The position numbers and the translations under genes were made by a program. The notes under the pieces were generated by a model, which had not been told where the DNA came from, ran no database searches, and was given only the letters and a program-made list of their open reading frames with translations. A DNA stretch of 39,980 nucleotides, from the NCBI GenBank assembly GCA_946481965.1, contig CAMLPN010000018.1:1-39980 (forward strand). Reading direction: 5' to 3'. Source of the stretch: an uncultured Neisseriaceae bacterium (GTDB lineage Bacteria > Pseudomonadota > Gammaproteobacteria > Burkholderiales > Neisseriaceae). This document shows, one piece after another, positions 18,901-27,188 of the stretch. How positions within the stretch are numbered: the stretch's first letter is position 1; every line of letters begins with the position of its first letter.

Positions 18901-19129
18901 TACTGGTACAGGTGTTCAGGAGTGGGAAAACGAAAAACCAAAGACTGATCAACCATTGACGCCAGAACAAATGGCTGTTCCTCTACAAGCCAAGCTTGAA
19001 TTAGCCAAAATGTATTTGGAAATGGATGATGCTGTTACTGCACGACAGACTTTACGTGAACTGGTAGAAGAGGCAAATGGTGTAATATTGACAGAGGCGC
19101 AAAAGCTGTTATACCAGTTAGGTGGTTAA
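15980..19129 (+). CDS. fimV: FimV/TspA-like polar hub protein with tandem repeats
   Basis: A large single-pass inner-membrane protein of about 1049 aa. FimV homologs organise type IV pilus assembly, twitching and polar localisation; the meningococcal homolog TspA is linked to adhesion. Order: signal peptide, FimV N-terminal domain (LGGLQVNSALGEPFSGTVVV), LysM domain (about residues 161-214, GEYQVDKNETLMDVARKV), Ala/Pro/Ser-rich stretch, transmembrane helix (about 345-366), very acidic region, tandem 36-aa repeats (about 738-890), and the C-terminal TPR-like domain (KLELAKMYLEMDD to LLYQLGG). TTG 15980 has GGTGAGG 8 nt upstream. ATG 15953 and a TTG at 15875 are alternatives. It is followed by truA and trpF, as in Pseudomonas and other relatives. 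Confidence 0.93.
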   Translation: MKSANNQKIIAISLLLLGSIPVWSGLGGLQVNSALGEPFSGTVVVTGDEAKAALKGKPTVSGANLQVVKVTAQGKNAVVHLRSPNSISEPMLSFSLVSGNQGRQYTALLDPRSYDKRKNSKDKDKSKNQPKYTSQRNSSEARARAALNNAFASDAAVGEYQVDKNETLMDVARKVRPQGLTVAQTMHALVIANPHAFKNGNPDVMYQNAKLKIPSAAQLARLAKLKKGSVVNIAATIPDEAPGRRKENVPQIASAKEENGTGTKNDNTNSAIAQTGTANISAISASAPVIASDVVATTASAASASSVVVAESVEPKPASAVKPAQPAPTPVESVPVVEEESLLPEWWPYALGGVAGVLLIAVLIWMRSRKKKADSDEYDDEDYEEQDDDEDDDIVFEETPVRSDKSTINSDVVNKEQETAEAITAKATTVDKAVDDWSWLTEDEIPTQDMPNLTSIQTEEAKIDSFVHTPNTGTVKEETSIDNEDWLNFNYDNKPLVSDTGKAKTSAAEPKANDLSWLEQLEEAEKFEEVQQTVNTNQPKVLKERPVETVKAGFDDATASSDLKWDAIEKGQQPKSEDITAGGIFSAAQSKQIDDKIQLEKESFSGADKADQQTRDLSQVEKDSNVLTSQPDTRWYRDKPIPQWNVDFRANSKSELIRKKTVNPAEQKPMRETVVPQNQQTFASKDNVVSADVDWDALSLDKEEPTLSAYDEKVASQIHQEKVTSNLSSNDIGIGLDYEDPSLSLNTEDVTINLDHGNVELTSKYEEVGESFNYEDPSLSLNTKDETINLDHGNAESTSKYEEVGESYNYEDPSLSLSTEDVTINSDHGNVESTSKYEEIGESFNYEDPSLRLSTEDETINLDHGNAESVSKYEEVGESYNNEDPSLSLADDSASFALDYENQVVKSIEDDNIPEVVTFDEKQTSQSNHEKNDLSSLDFTLSDDFEISAPSDIHIYEEEKSETHSAHSSTSVFATGTGVQEWENEKPKTDQPLTPEQMAVPLQAKLELAKMYLEMDDAVTARQTLRELVEEANGVILTEAQKLLYQLGG
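18191..18647 (+). repeat. Tandem 108-bp repeat within fimV (four units plus a partial)
   Basis: The block TATGAAGATCCATCACT recurs at 18191, 18299, 18407 and 18515, exactly 108 bp apart; a degenerate fifth copy begins at 18623. Each unit encodes 36 residues beginning YEDPSLSL and ending SKYEEVGES. Units 1 and 3 share DVT, GNV and SFN, while units 2 and 4 share DET, GNA and SYN. This means a two-unit (216-bp) block was duplicated. The unit length keeps the frame, so copy number can change without breaking the protein. Confidence 0.95.
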
Positions 19130-19180
19130 ACAGTCTCTATTTGTTTACATTCTTTAGACCATTTATACTATATTCTTATT

Positions 19181-19221
19181 AAAAGACTGGATACGGCAAT
19201 GGCTGGTATTCAGTCTTTTTT
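19181..19221 (+). terminator. Intrinsic terminator after fimV
   Basis: The stem AAAAGACTGGATAC / GTATTCAGTCTTTT has one G-U pair and an 11-nt loop, and is followed by a T run. It begins about 50 bp after the fimV stop, so truA and trpF probably have their own promoter. Confidence 0.85.
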
Positions 19222-19668
19222 ATTAAAAATTATTTCGAGATTATCTATTAGGATAGCTAACATAATAAATTATAGATTCTGTGATTTATTTACTTAGCCA
19301 TTAGTCTAAAATTATACAATATTATGTAGTACCTCTATGGTTTTATGGTTATTGCATCAAAAATTCAGTTTACCAGTTGTCATTCTATTTTCTAATATAT
19401 TTTCAGTTATCTATTACGTAGTAAATAACAATCAATTCAATTTGAGCTGAACAGGTTTAAATTTGTAATAGCCTAAAAAGATTATATGGATAATATTTGT
19501 TTGTTAAGTCCAATCATTTTTTCTATCATTTAAAATTATAGACTATATATAAATGTATTTTATCTAACAAATGAATAATCATTAAGTTATGTATTAGTCT
19601 AGTTATCAATAGAAGAGTAGCTATGCGATAATTAGAAATTGGATCTGGTAGCAGGCAAGGGAACTTTT
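19222..19668. other. AT-rich spacer between fimV and truA
   Basis: About 450 bp with no supported gene. It presumably holds the truA promoter. I see no clear promoter pair. Confidence 0.5.
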
Positions 19669-20520
19669 ATGGTTGAAGTGGTAGCAGTAAAACGGCAGAT
19701 GAAGATTATCGAAGACAGACCGCTTCAACGTTGGGTATTAAGGCTTGCATATGATGGTTGTGCTTTCCATGGTTGGCAAAAGCAGCCAAATGGTTTGTAT
19801 ACGATTCAAAGTGTGCTGGAAAGTGCCTTAACAAAAATTGCTGATGAACCGATTAATGTGGTAGTGGCTGGACGGACAGATGCTGGTGTACATGCTACAG
19901 GGCAAATTGTCCACTTTGACACTTATGCCAAACGTAGTGCTGAAGCATGGCTGCGTGGTACCAATACCGCTATGGATAAAAATATACGTATTTTACAGGC
20001 ACAGCAGGTTGCTGCTGATTTTCATGCTCGTTTTGATGCGTATGGACGTCACTATCGTTATATGCTTGAGTCCAGCAGAGTGCGTATGCCCCAATTGCGA
20101 GGTAAAGTAGGCTGGACGCATTATCCACTGAATGTGGCACTGATGCGTCAGGCAGCACAGCTACTGATTGGGGAGCATGATTTTTCCAGTTTCCGTTCTA
20201 GTGATTGTCAGGCTAAATCACCGGTGAAAACGTTATATGATTTGCGCATAGTTGGTAGTGCTCAGTTATTGGCGCTGGATTTTCATGGAAGTGCTTTTGT
20301 CCATAATATGGTGCGAAATATTGTTGGTGCACTGGTATACGTAGGAGCAGGTAAGTTAAGTGTTGTAGATTTTGCCCGATTACTAGCAGCAAAAAGTCGT
20401 CGATTCGCTCCGCCAACTTTTATGCCTGATGGACTATATCTGACTGGAGTGGATTATCCAGAAAAATGGCATGTTGCTACAGCTCCGTTACCATCATGGT
20501 TGTGGGTACATCTGGATTAA
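19669..20520 (+). CDS. truA: tRNA pseudouridine(38-40) synthase TruA
   Basis: Cytosolic enzyme that isomerises uridines 38-40 in the tRNA anticodon arm. It has [18 protein letters not shown], the catalytic motif [14 protein letters not shown] with the nucleophilic Asp in GRTDAG, and [33 protein letters not shown] is near the C-terminus. The length is about 283 aa. ATG 19669 has AAGGGAA 5 nt upstream; the frame stays open to a TTG at 19639, and ATG 19699 is also possible. It lies 41 bp before trpF, the usual fimV-truA-trpF order. Confidence 0.95.
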   Translation: MVEVVAVKRQMKIIEDRPLQRWVLRLAYDGCAFHGWQKQPNGLYTIQSVLESALTKIADEPINVVVAGRTDAGVHATGQIVHFDTYAKRSAEAWLRGTNTAMDKNIRILQAQQVAADFHARFDAYGRHYRYMLESSRVRMPQLRGKVGWTHYPLNVALMRQAAQLLIGEHDFSSFRSSDCQAKSPVKTLYDLRIVGSAQLLALDFHGSAFVHNMVRNIVGALVYVGAGKLSVVDFARLLAAKSRRFAPPTFMPDGLYLTGVDYPEKWHVATAPLPSWLWVHLD

Positions 20521-20561
20521 ATTAAATATTGGTTTATACAGCAGTGTTTGAAAGATATCTT

Positions 20562-21197
20562 ATGAAAATTCGTAGCAAGATTTGTGGAATGACCCGGCCA
20601 GAGGACGCTTTATTAGCAGCAAAATTAGGGGTGGATGCAATTGGTCTGATTTTTTTTACTGGCAGTAAGCGGTGTGTAAATATCGAACAGGCACAAAAAA
20701 TTTTGGCTGAAATACCCCCTTTTGTAAGTATTGTCGCATTATTTGTTAATCCTTCTGCTGCTGAGGTGCAGCAAGTGTTATCACAGTTACCAGTACATAT
20801 GCTGCAGTTTCACGGTGATGAATCACCAGAATTTTGCCGGCAGTTCTGCCGACCTTATATTAAAGCCATTCGCGTAAAAACGAGTGCTGATATTTTATCT
20901 GCTGCTGAATTATATGCTGATGCCGATGCGTTATTATTTGATGCTGCGGTTACGGGAAAATATGGCGGTACCGGACAAACTTTTAACTGGCAGTTATTGC
21001 CACAGCAATTGTCTATGGCGTGGATTTTATCTGGTGGCTTGAATCCGAATAATCTTAATACCGCCATTGCTGGGACAGGTGCGCAGGCGGTTGATGTATC
21101 CAGTGGGGTAGAGACGAGTACAGGAATTAAAGATCCTGAAAAAATGGCAAATTTTATGGCGATATTGAATAAACATTACTCTTGTTTAACCACGTAA
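20562..21197 (+). CDS. trpF: Phosphoribosylanthranilate isomerase
   Basis: TIM-barrel enzyme of tryptophan synthesis that converts N-(5-phosphoribosyl)anthranilate to CdRP. It has KICGMTRPEDALLAAKLG with the catalytic Cys, then AIGLIFFTGSKRCVN, LLFDAAVTGKYGGTGQTF with the catalytic Asp, WILSGGLNPNN, and AVDVSSGVE. The length is 211 aa. The frame is open to a TTG at 20529, but MKIRSKICGM is the family start and has GAAAGA upstream. In relatives trpF is normally next to trpB; here the autotransporter island lies between them. Confidence 0.96.
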   Translation: MKIRSKICGMTRPEDALLAAKLGVDAIGLIFFTGSKRCVNIEQAQKILAEIPPFVSIVALFVNPSAAEVQQVLSQLPVHMLQFHGDESPEFCRQFCRPYIKAIRVKTSADILSAAELYADADALLFDAAVTGKYGGTGQTFNWQLLPQQLSMAWILSGGLNPNNLNTAIAGTGAQAVDVSSGVETSTGIKDPEKMANFMAILNKHYSCLTT

Positions 21198-21474
21198 TAT
21201 ACTGTTTCTAAATTTTTATTTTACTATCATACAATAATCATACTAACTAAATTAATTTTGAGAAACCGATATATTGTAATTAATGTGTTTGCTTAACATT
21301 CGTATCTAAATATTAATCTTTTTTTGAAAATAAAAAAGTAATTTGAGTATTGAATCAGTTTTTTTATTAAAAAATTTGATAATCAAGTCTTCACACTACC
21401 TATTTGACTGAAAATAAATAGAAAACATGAAGTATTATTGTTAACACTCTCGAGCAGATTTGGTTGTCTGATTA

Positions 21475-21876
21475 TTACCACTTTACTTTCAAGCTGATAT
21501 TGCTATGGAAAATTTGATGTTTACTAATGCTAAAATCATGCTCATAACACACATCTCCACAGATCTGATTTTGTTTGGCAACCGGTATTTGTACACCAAC
21601 TCCTCTTTCACCCCAAGTATTTTTAAATTTCTCAAACACGTTGTCGCTACTCATATTGACATGATCTGGTTTAATAAGATCATGCCAGACATAATCTATC
21701 GTGCAGATACTGATACTTTGTTCGCCTTTATCCGCAGTACTAAATACCAACATAATGCCTAGTGCATTCTGATTATTATGATCCACGTGACGATCTCCAT
21801 CGTTAAACTTCCCTAAATCCAGATGTTATTAAACCAATTGTTCCAGTAGAATTATTGTCTAATTGGCATATTTACC
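21475..21876 (-). pseudogene. Decayed autotransporter, C-terminal beta-barrel fragment
   Basis: The open part (21475-21786) reads as the last 100 residues of an autotransporter barrel. It aligns without gaps to the end of the intact gene at 22399: GERGVGVQIPVAKQNQ versus GEIGVGVQIPIAKQSQ, ending SNISLKVKW versus GNIGLKINW. Upstream the same frame continues to align (GKYAN, HLDLGKFNDGDRHVD versus GKSAN, YLDLDNFNDGIRHVD), but three stop codons replace Trp, Tyr and Gln of the intact copy. No passenger or signal sequence remains. It lies just downstream of the intact gene, in the same orientation. Confidence 0.85.
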
Positions 21877-22260
21877 TATTTGGTTTTGCGATGTTTTATC
21901 AGTTCAGAACTGTCAAACTATTGACGCCAATATAATTTCGATATTATTTGATGTATTGTATTCATATTTCCCATCCGAAAAAATTCTATAGAATTTTAAA
22001 GGTTACAACTTTTTCTTTCTTATAATTAATATAACAGTATTGTTTGTGATTGTATTTATAGAATAAAAAAATCAAACATTTATTTCGATGATTCATTTAT
22101 GATATCTATATTTATTTTGCTTTATTTTTGCAAAATTTATTTAGTTAATTTTTATGTTTGTTTGTTTGAACTGGTATCGTTTTAATCTAGATATTATTTA
22201 ATTGTATATTTACTTTTATATGTAATAATATGTTTCATTAAGAAAATTTATTAAAAATAA
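21877..22260. other. AT-rich spacer between autotransporter relic and intact gene
   Basis: No coding sequence is supported in about 380 bp. Very AT-rich, with a perfect 18-bp AT-dominated palindrome at 21980-21997 that I consider chance-level. Confidence 0.4.
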
Positions 22261-22288
22261 TAAGCAGTCCGAAAAATCAGACTGCTTA
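22261..22288 (-). terminator. Intrinsic terminator of the autotransporter gene
   Basis: The stem TAAGCAGTC / GACTGCTTA can extend inward to leave a 4-nt loop. Read on the minus strand it is followed by TTATTATTTTTAAT. It lies about 110 bp after the stop at 22399. Confidence 0.75.
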
Positions 22289-22398
22289 TGTTAACTAGGT
22301 ATCATACTGGGCTAACGGATGTTTCAAAATTTAATCATTTATTTGTCATCTGATGTTATACCCATTTTTTGAATGAATTAGTCTCTAAGCTGAAAAAA

Positions 22399-25300
22399 TT
22401 ACCAGTTTATTTTTAGACCAATATTGCCACTAAAGTTTTGGTATTTACTGCTACCAAAGTTATGTTCGTAACGAATATCACCATAAAGCTGGCTTTGTTT
22501 GGCAATCGGAATTTGCACACCAACTCCTATTTCACCCCAAGTCTGGTTATATTTTTCACGCACGCTGTCATGACCTATATTGACATGAGCTGGTTTGATG
22601 AAATCGTGCCAGATATTACCCACGGTGTAGACAGAGGTATTTTTTCCACTTTTACCAGTAGCATTATAGGCCAGCATAACCCCGATACGTCCACGCAATG
22701 CATCCTGATTATTCTGATCGACATGCCGAATACCATCATTAAAGTTGTCTAAATCCAAGTATTGATATATCAGCTGTGCTTGTGGTGTTACTGTCCAATT
22801 GGCAGATTTACCTAAAGGTAAGGTGCGTCCGGTTTCGGCAGATACTGCAGCTCCCCAGCCATCCTGACTATCAGGATTATTACCGGAACGAGCAGTATAT
22901 TTGTTATGTAGGTAAGACAACTGAGCAACTAAGTCCAGATAAGAACCATTACCGGCGTAGTAGGTATTGGTGATACCCAGACTGATATTATCGGACTTAC
23001 CTTTACCGGTGTATTTATCACTGATAATCAAACCGTTTTTAGCGTGGTACTTATCTGAGAAATCAGTGTTGGCATGGCTATAAGATAAATAACCGCCAAG
23101 CATATTTAACCCATTATTATCGGTATGTTTAGTCCAGAAATCGTGACCAATTTGCAGACCATAGATATCGGTATTTAAATTAAGACGTTCTTTACCATTT
23201 TGTTTGTTATGTTTGCCGATGATCCGTCCCCAGCTATGCTGTTTGCCGTCAGCACTGCAATCATCACAGGTCATATCACCACGACGTTCACGTAATGTAG
23301 CAAGACTGGCAAAGCCTTGTTCGAGGTTAACACGTGGCATTACTACATAACCGGCTACTGGTTCTGCATAGATCAGTTTTGATTCAATGGAACCACCACC
23401 AACGCCATTACCACCACTATCATTGCTGCCATTGCCATTGCCATTGCCATTGCCACCATTGTCTTCATCTCTAACGCCATCATCAGAACTATCTTTGGCT
23501 TCAACAGTCCAGAAATATTCATCTTTACCATTTTTCTCACGTTTTGCTAATTGGACTTCACTTGCACCAGTAGTGGTGGCTGTGCCAGTAAATACCTGAT
23601 CATTACTATGGCTACCCACCTTGACTACTGGGATAGTATTGATAATTTCATCAATTTGCTTGACATCGCCATCAATGATATTCATTTGATCGTTAGCAGA
23701 AACTGGAATGATGGTGGTTTTACCAGAAGCAGTACCTTCAATATTTAACACATCTGAGTAGGAATTGGCACCATCTGCATCTCCCGGATGATTCCATACG
23801 GTATGCATTTTTATTTCGCCATTCCCATTATAATCACCGGTTATATTGACATTGTAAAAATCACTTGCACTAGCGTGTTTAAACCAAAGAGTACCATCAT
23901 TAATGAGGTTAGTTAGATTAGAATTACCGGTAATAAACCAGGTTTTGCCACTTAGATTGTTTAGGTAAATTTCTCCACGTGCAGCATCAATGATACCGGT
24001 TAAATTTCCATTGTTATCGGCTTTAATGACTCCGGCATCTATATTGGACAGTACCTTACCATTATTTTTAAGTGTTGACAGTTCATTATTATTGATTACA
24101 TTTAGAGTACCAGAACCTTCATGCCTGATGATGTCAGTCATATCGGTAATGGCATTGATATTAACGCTTCCATCATTCACAAAGGTTGCGTCATTACCAC
24201 TGCCAACATTGCTATGAATGGCTGCCTGATCATTGGAGGAGGTAAGAAATGTTAACGTACCTTTATTGGTGAATGTGCCGCCACTAAAATCAATAGCTGT
24301 GCCGGCAGTAATTTTATTAATATTAGTATCGCTTAAAGTCAGATCACCGCCAGTCATAAGTATGGCTTTGCCAGTATTGGTATTAATATTAACTGTAGTT
24401 GCTTTATTTGGATCAATAGTAACTGTTCCTCCAGACATGTTAATAGCATTACCACTACCGGTGGCAGTTAAATTATTTTCTGCCGCTAAGTTAATCGTAC
24501 CACGGCTTATTTTAACAACATCCCCAGAGACAAAGTCTTTACCATTTCTTTGAAAATTCAGGTTGGCATTTGTAGTTATATTTAATTTGTCGCCAAAGAT
24601 AATATAGCCACCTGTCACGTATATACCTGAAGAAGTAGCATTGTTTAAATCATATGGGTTATTAGGGTCTACACTGTCTCCACCATTATGAGTTGCTTTA
24701 GCATTAATATTTGCTTCACCTCCCACATAAAAATTTCCACCATGAATTTTAAGAGTGTTGTGTTTACCCTCAGTATTCAATGTCAGGTTGTTATTAACTT
24801 TAATCGATCCAGTCAGTTGTTCGGTTTGTACAATTGCTGTACCATCTGTGGCAGTAATATTGGCATTTTTTAAAAATTGAACTATACCTGCGTTATTTAT
24901 TAATCCCACAGATTTAGATTCAATAGTAACCTCATCACTAAAGGTAAGATACCCACCTTTGTGTTCTAATAAGGATGGTATTTCTTCACCATTATGGATA
25001 CCGCCACCATTTGATTTGATATATGCTTTACCATTGTGAATAAATTTAGTACTATTATAATTTTTATTCCAGACTCGGATTGCTGCACCTTCCTGATATA
25101 CTCTGGGTTTGTTAGGGTCATTATCTATATGTGACTCATTATCTTTATGCTCTATATATAAATTACCAGTAATTGTAACCGAACTATTATCGCCTATAAG
25201 CATTCCACTGGAGCGATAGTTACTTTGATTTATATCTGCATTTTGTGTAGCATCATTATAAATATTCAGGTTACCAATATAATTTAAATAACCGCTTTGG

Positions 25301-25650
25301 TTGGTATTATTTGAATCGGGAGTACCGATAACAACAGCATGGTTTTGGCCTGTACTGATGAAAGTATTATCACCAATAAAAAGAACATGCCCACCATCTT
25401 TAACAGTAAATAAATCGTTACTGTGTTGGTTATCATAAATCTGCGAACTATTTATTGGACAGTTTTCATTAATAGCAGAAATTTGTGAGTTTGTTATAGT
25501 ACAAATCGCTACTGAATAAGCCGGAATGGATGTTAAACAAGTCAGTACTAATATTTTTGCGCTTTTAGTTTTTCCTTTTTTTGCAAGTTCCGAAGTTACA
25601 GTCCACTGTCTTTTAATAGAATTCCAAACTATTTTATAAATTTTATTCAT
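22399..25650 (-). CDS. Large type Va autotransporter, ESPR signal and beta-barrel
   Basis: A self-secreting outer-membrane protein of 1083 aa. The N-terminus is an extended signal peptide region (ESPR): MNKIYKIVWNSIKRQWTVTS, then a basic patch and a hydrophobic core ending near AYSVA. The passenger (about 50-720) is Asn/Gly/Thr-rich with repeated GG-x-hydrophobic patterns typical of a beta-helix, with few Cys (two near the start). A Gly/Asn linker (about 727-760) leads to the autotransporter barrel (about 800-1083), which has SWGRIIGKHNKQNG, YGLQIGHDFW and a terminal aromatic residue (KINW). ATG 25650 has GGGA 7 nt upstream; a frame extension to 25689 is unlikely. Adhesion is the usual role, but the passenger gives no specific function. 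It sits between trpF and trpB with relics on both sides. Confidence 0.92.
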   Translation of the reverse strand: MNKIYKIVWNSIKRQWTVTSELAKKGKTKSAKILVLTCLTSIPAYSVAICTITNSQISAINENCPINSSQIYDNQHSNDLFTVKDGGHVLFIGDNTFISTGQNHAVVIGTPDSNNTNQSGYLNYIGNLNIYNDATQNADINQSNYRSSGMLIGDNSSVTITGNLYIEHKDNESHIDNDPNKPRVYQEGAAIRVWNKNYNSTKFIHNGKAYIKSNGGGIHNGEEIPSLLEHKGGYLTFSDEVTIESKSVGLINNAGIVQFLKNANITATDGTAIVQTEQLTGSIKVNNNLTLNTEGKHNTLKIHGGNFYVGGEANINAKATHNGGDSVDPNNPYDLNNATSSGIYVTGGYIIFGDKLNITTNANLNFQRNGKDFVSGDVVKISRGTINLAAENNLTATGSGNAINMSGGTVTIDPNKATTVNINTNTGKAILMTGGDLTLSDTNINKITAGTAIDFSGGTFTNKGTLTFLTSSNDQAAIHSNVGSGNDATFVNDGSVNINAITDMTDIIRHEGSGTLNVINNNELSTLKNNGKVLSNIDAGVIKADNNGNLTGIIDAARGEIYLNNLSGKTWFITGNSNLTNLINDGTLWFKHASASDFYNVNITGDYNGNGEIKMHTVWNHPGDADGANSYSDVLNIEGTASGKTTIIPVSANDQMNIIDGDVKQIDEIINTIPVVKVGSHSNDQVFTGTATTTGASEVQLAKREKNGKDEYFWTVEAKDSSDDGVRDEDNGGNGNGNGNGSNDSGGNGVGGGSIESKLIYAEPVAGYVVMPRVNLEQGFASLATLRERRGDMTCDDCSADGKQHSWGRIIGKHNKQNGKERLNLNTDIYGLQIGHDFWTKHTDNNGLNMLGGYLSYSHANTDFSDKYHAKNGLIISDKYTGKGKSDNISLGITNTYYAGNGSYLDLVAQLSYLHNKYTARSGNNPDSQDGWGAAVSAETGRTLPLGKSANWTVTPQAQLIYQYLDLDNFNDGIRHVDQNNQDALRGRIGVMLAYNATGKSGKNTSVYTVGNIWHDFIKPAHVNIGHDSVREKYNQTWGEIGVGVQIPIAKQSQLYGDIRYEHNFGSSKYQNFSGNIGLKINW
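23428..23451. repeat. Hexanucleotide repeat in the autotransporter linker
   Basis: Four perfect GCCATT units on the plus strand encode an alternating Asn-Gly linker in the minus-strand autotransporter, followed by a degenerate unit. Changes in copy number would alter linker length by two residues without breaking the frame. Confidence 0.8.
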
Positions 25651-26057
25651 ACCTATTTCCCACTGTTTGACCATCGAAAAAATTTTCAAATGGTAGTTTA
25701 TGTATTTTTAATAAATAAAATTAACAATTTATTTCAATAAAGTAGTTTAGTTTAGATTTTATATACACAAAAATCAATTTAATTAAGTAATATATTGTTG
25801 AATTTAATATTAAATGCTTAAAGTAAGCAATTTATTAACTTTTTTTATTGTTTTTATGTAATTTAATTTGAAATTATAATTATAAAGTTGTTGATTTATA
25901 AGAAAAATGTATGAATTTTGAATATTATGTAATTAGATTTATTAATATTTAAATTCAATAAAGATTTCTATTTTAAGCCTGGTTAATTAAAATACTGCTG
26001 AGGATGGATTTTAGTCAGATTAATATAGTGGCAAGTTGAGATCGTGAATTACTGAGC
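25651..26057. other. Upstream region of the autotransporter gene
   Basis: About 400 bp of extremely AT-rich DNA, presumably containing the promoter and leader of the minus-strand autotransporter. No gene and no clear promoter could be assigned. Confidence 0.45.
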
Positions 26058-26345
26058 TTATTGAACTGCCACTGCACGAAGCAGACCAATATTGCTACTA
26101 TCGATATTTAAATTAAGACGTTCTTTACCATTTTGTTTGTGATGCTTGCTGTCGGTGCTGCAATTATAAGAGGTCATATTACCAGGATGTTCTCGTAATG
26201 TAGCAAGACTGGCAAAGCCTTGTTCGAGGTTAACACGTGGCATTACCACATAACCAGCATGAGAATCTATATAAAATATTTTACCAGAATAGTTATCATG
26301 AAGATTAGGTGGTTTAGTTGTTGGATTATATGTTAATGCTGATGA
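26058..26345 (-). pseudogene. Decayed autotransporter, barrel N-terminal fragment
   Basis: The open frame contains SGKIFYIDSHAGYVVMPRV and LEQGFASLATLRE, aligning with the intact copy (AGYVVMPRV, LEQGFASLATLRE), then STDSKHHKQNGKERLNLNID. Compared with the intact gene, ten residues (QHSWGRIIGK) are missing. The match is nearly exact at DNA level: 26194-26246 equals 23291-23343 over 53 bp. The alignment ends after ERLNLN and the rest of the barrel is gone. There is no signal peptide; the frame starts after a stop at about 26350 without an ATG. It is a relic of a second or third tandem autotransporter upstream of the intact one. Confidence 0.85.
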
Positions 26346-27188
26346 AATAATTCATTGTGGTGTAAATATATGCCTTCTTCTATAATTTTTACTATTAGAA
26401 TATAAACAGTAGTTTAATGATTATATTGTTGATTTGTAATTAATATAATTAGATTAATTAATTATTCATTTAAAGTCGAATATTCATATTCAGAGCTGAG
26501 CTTGCTGAACTGCTCCAGATAAGGTTATGTAATGTTGTAGGGTATTAAGGATAAATCAGTTTTATACTAGTTACTTAATTCTAATAACCGAACTATCAAA
26601 TATGCTATTGTGTTTGATTGTATTCAGGTTGAGATACAAATAGTCAGAAAAAAGAGGATTATAGGTTTAGGTCAAATGATAGTAATTCACTGCACACAAA
26701 TCCATCAAAGCAGTAATTTTTATTAATACTGTTATTATAATTTTTTGTTTGAACTATTCTAGATATTGATACTTAAGTATGGTTACATAGCTAAAAATTT
26801 CATTCTGAACTGATACAAAGTATGGTCTTTTAATGAAGTCAAAAGGTATAAACTGCTAGGATAAGGTTAGATAACGAGTCAATATTCAGTTAATAAATAA
26901 CTAACTAATTTATATTAATTTAAAAATACTTTGTTATGCTTTTATAGCTGAGTAATTGTGTTTAGATCATGGACAGGCAAGCTAATGTAGCAATAAATCT
27001 CCATATAGAGAACTGTTTATGGATATGCTAATTATGTGCTGCTATGAACAAACTGTCATTGACGATTAGCAAGGTTGTTGTAAGAAGGTTGTTAATATGT
27101 TGTGAGAACAGGCTAATGAATTTAAAAAGTGTTAATATGTCTGGATGATTTTATTTTGCGTTTGAATAGTCGTTCAATGGAAAGAAAT
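26346..27188. other. AT-rich spacer upstream of trpB
   Basis: About 840 bp with no supported gene; presumably partly remnant of the decayed autotransporter locus and partly trpB control region. A short element (CTGAGCTT..TGAACTGC) at about 26052-26070 recurs near 26499-26517. No tryptophan-rich leader peptide or attenuator was found. Confidence 0.45.

Noticed and set aside
19322-19545. Protein-like fragments in one frame between fimV and truA
   Set aside because: Several stops and only short hydrophobic pieces; not distinguishable from random AT-rich translation.
21980-21997. Perfect 18-bp palindrome AAAATTCTATAGAATTTT
   Set aside because: Almost entirely A/T in very AT-rich DNA, without a nearby start site or a second copy.
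26052-26517. Short imperfect direct repeat (CTGAGCTT..TGAACTGC) about 450 bp apart
   Set aside because: Too short and imperfect to be called attachment sites or IS ends, with no transposase between the copies.
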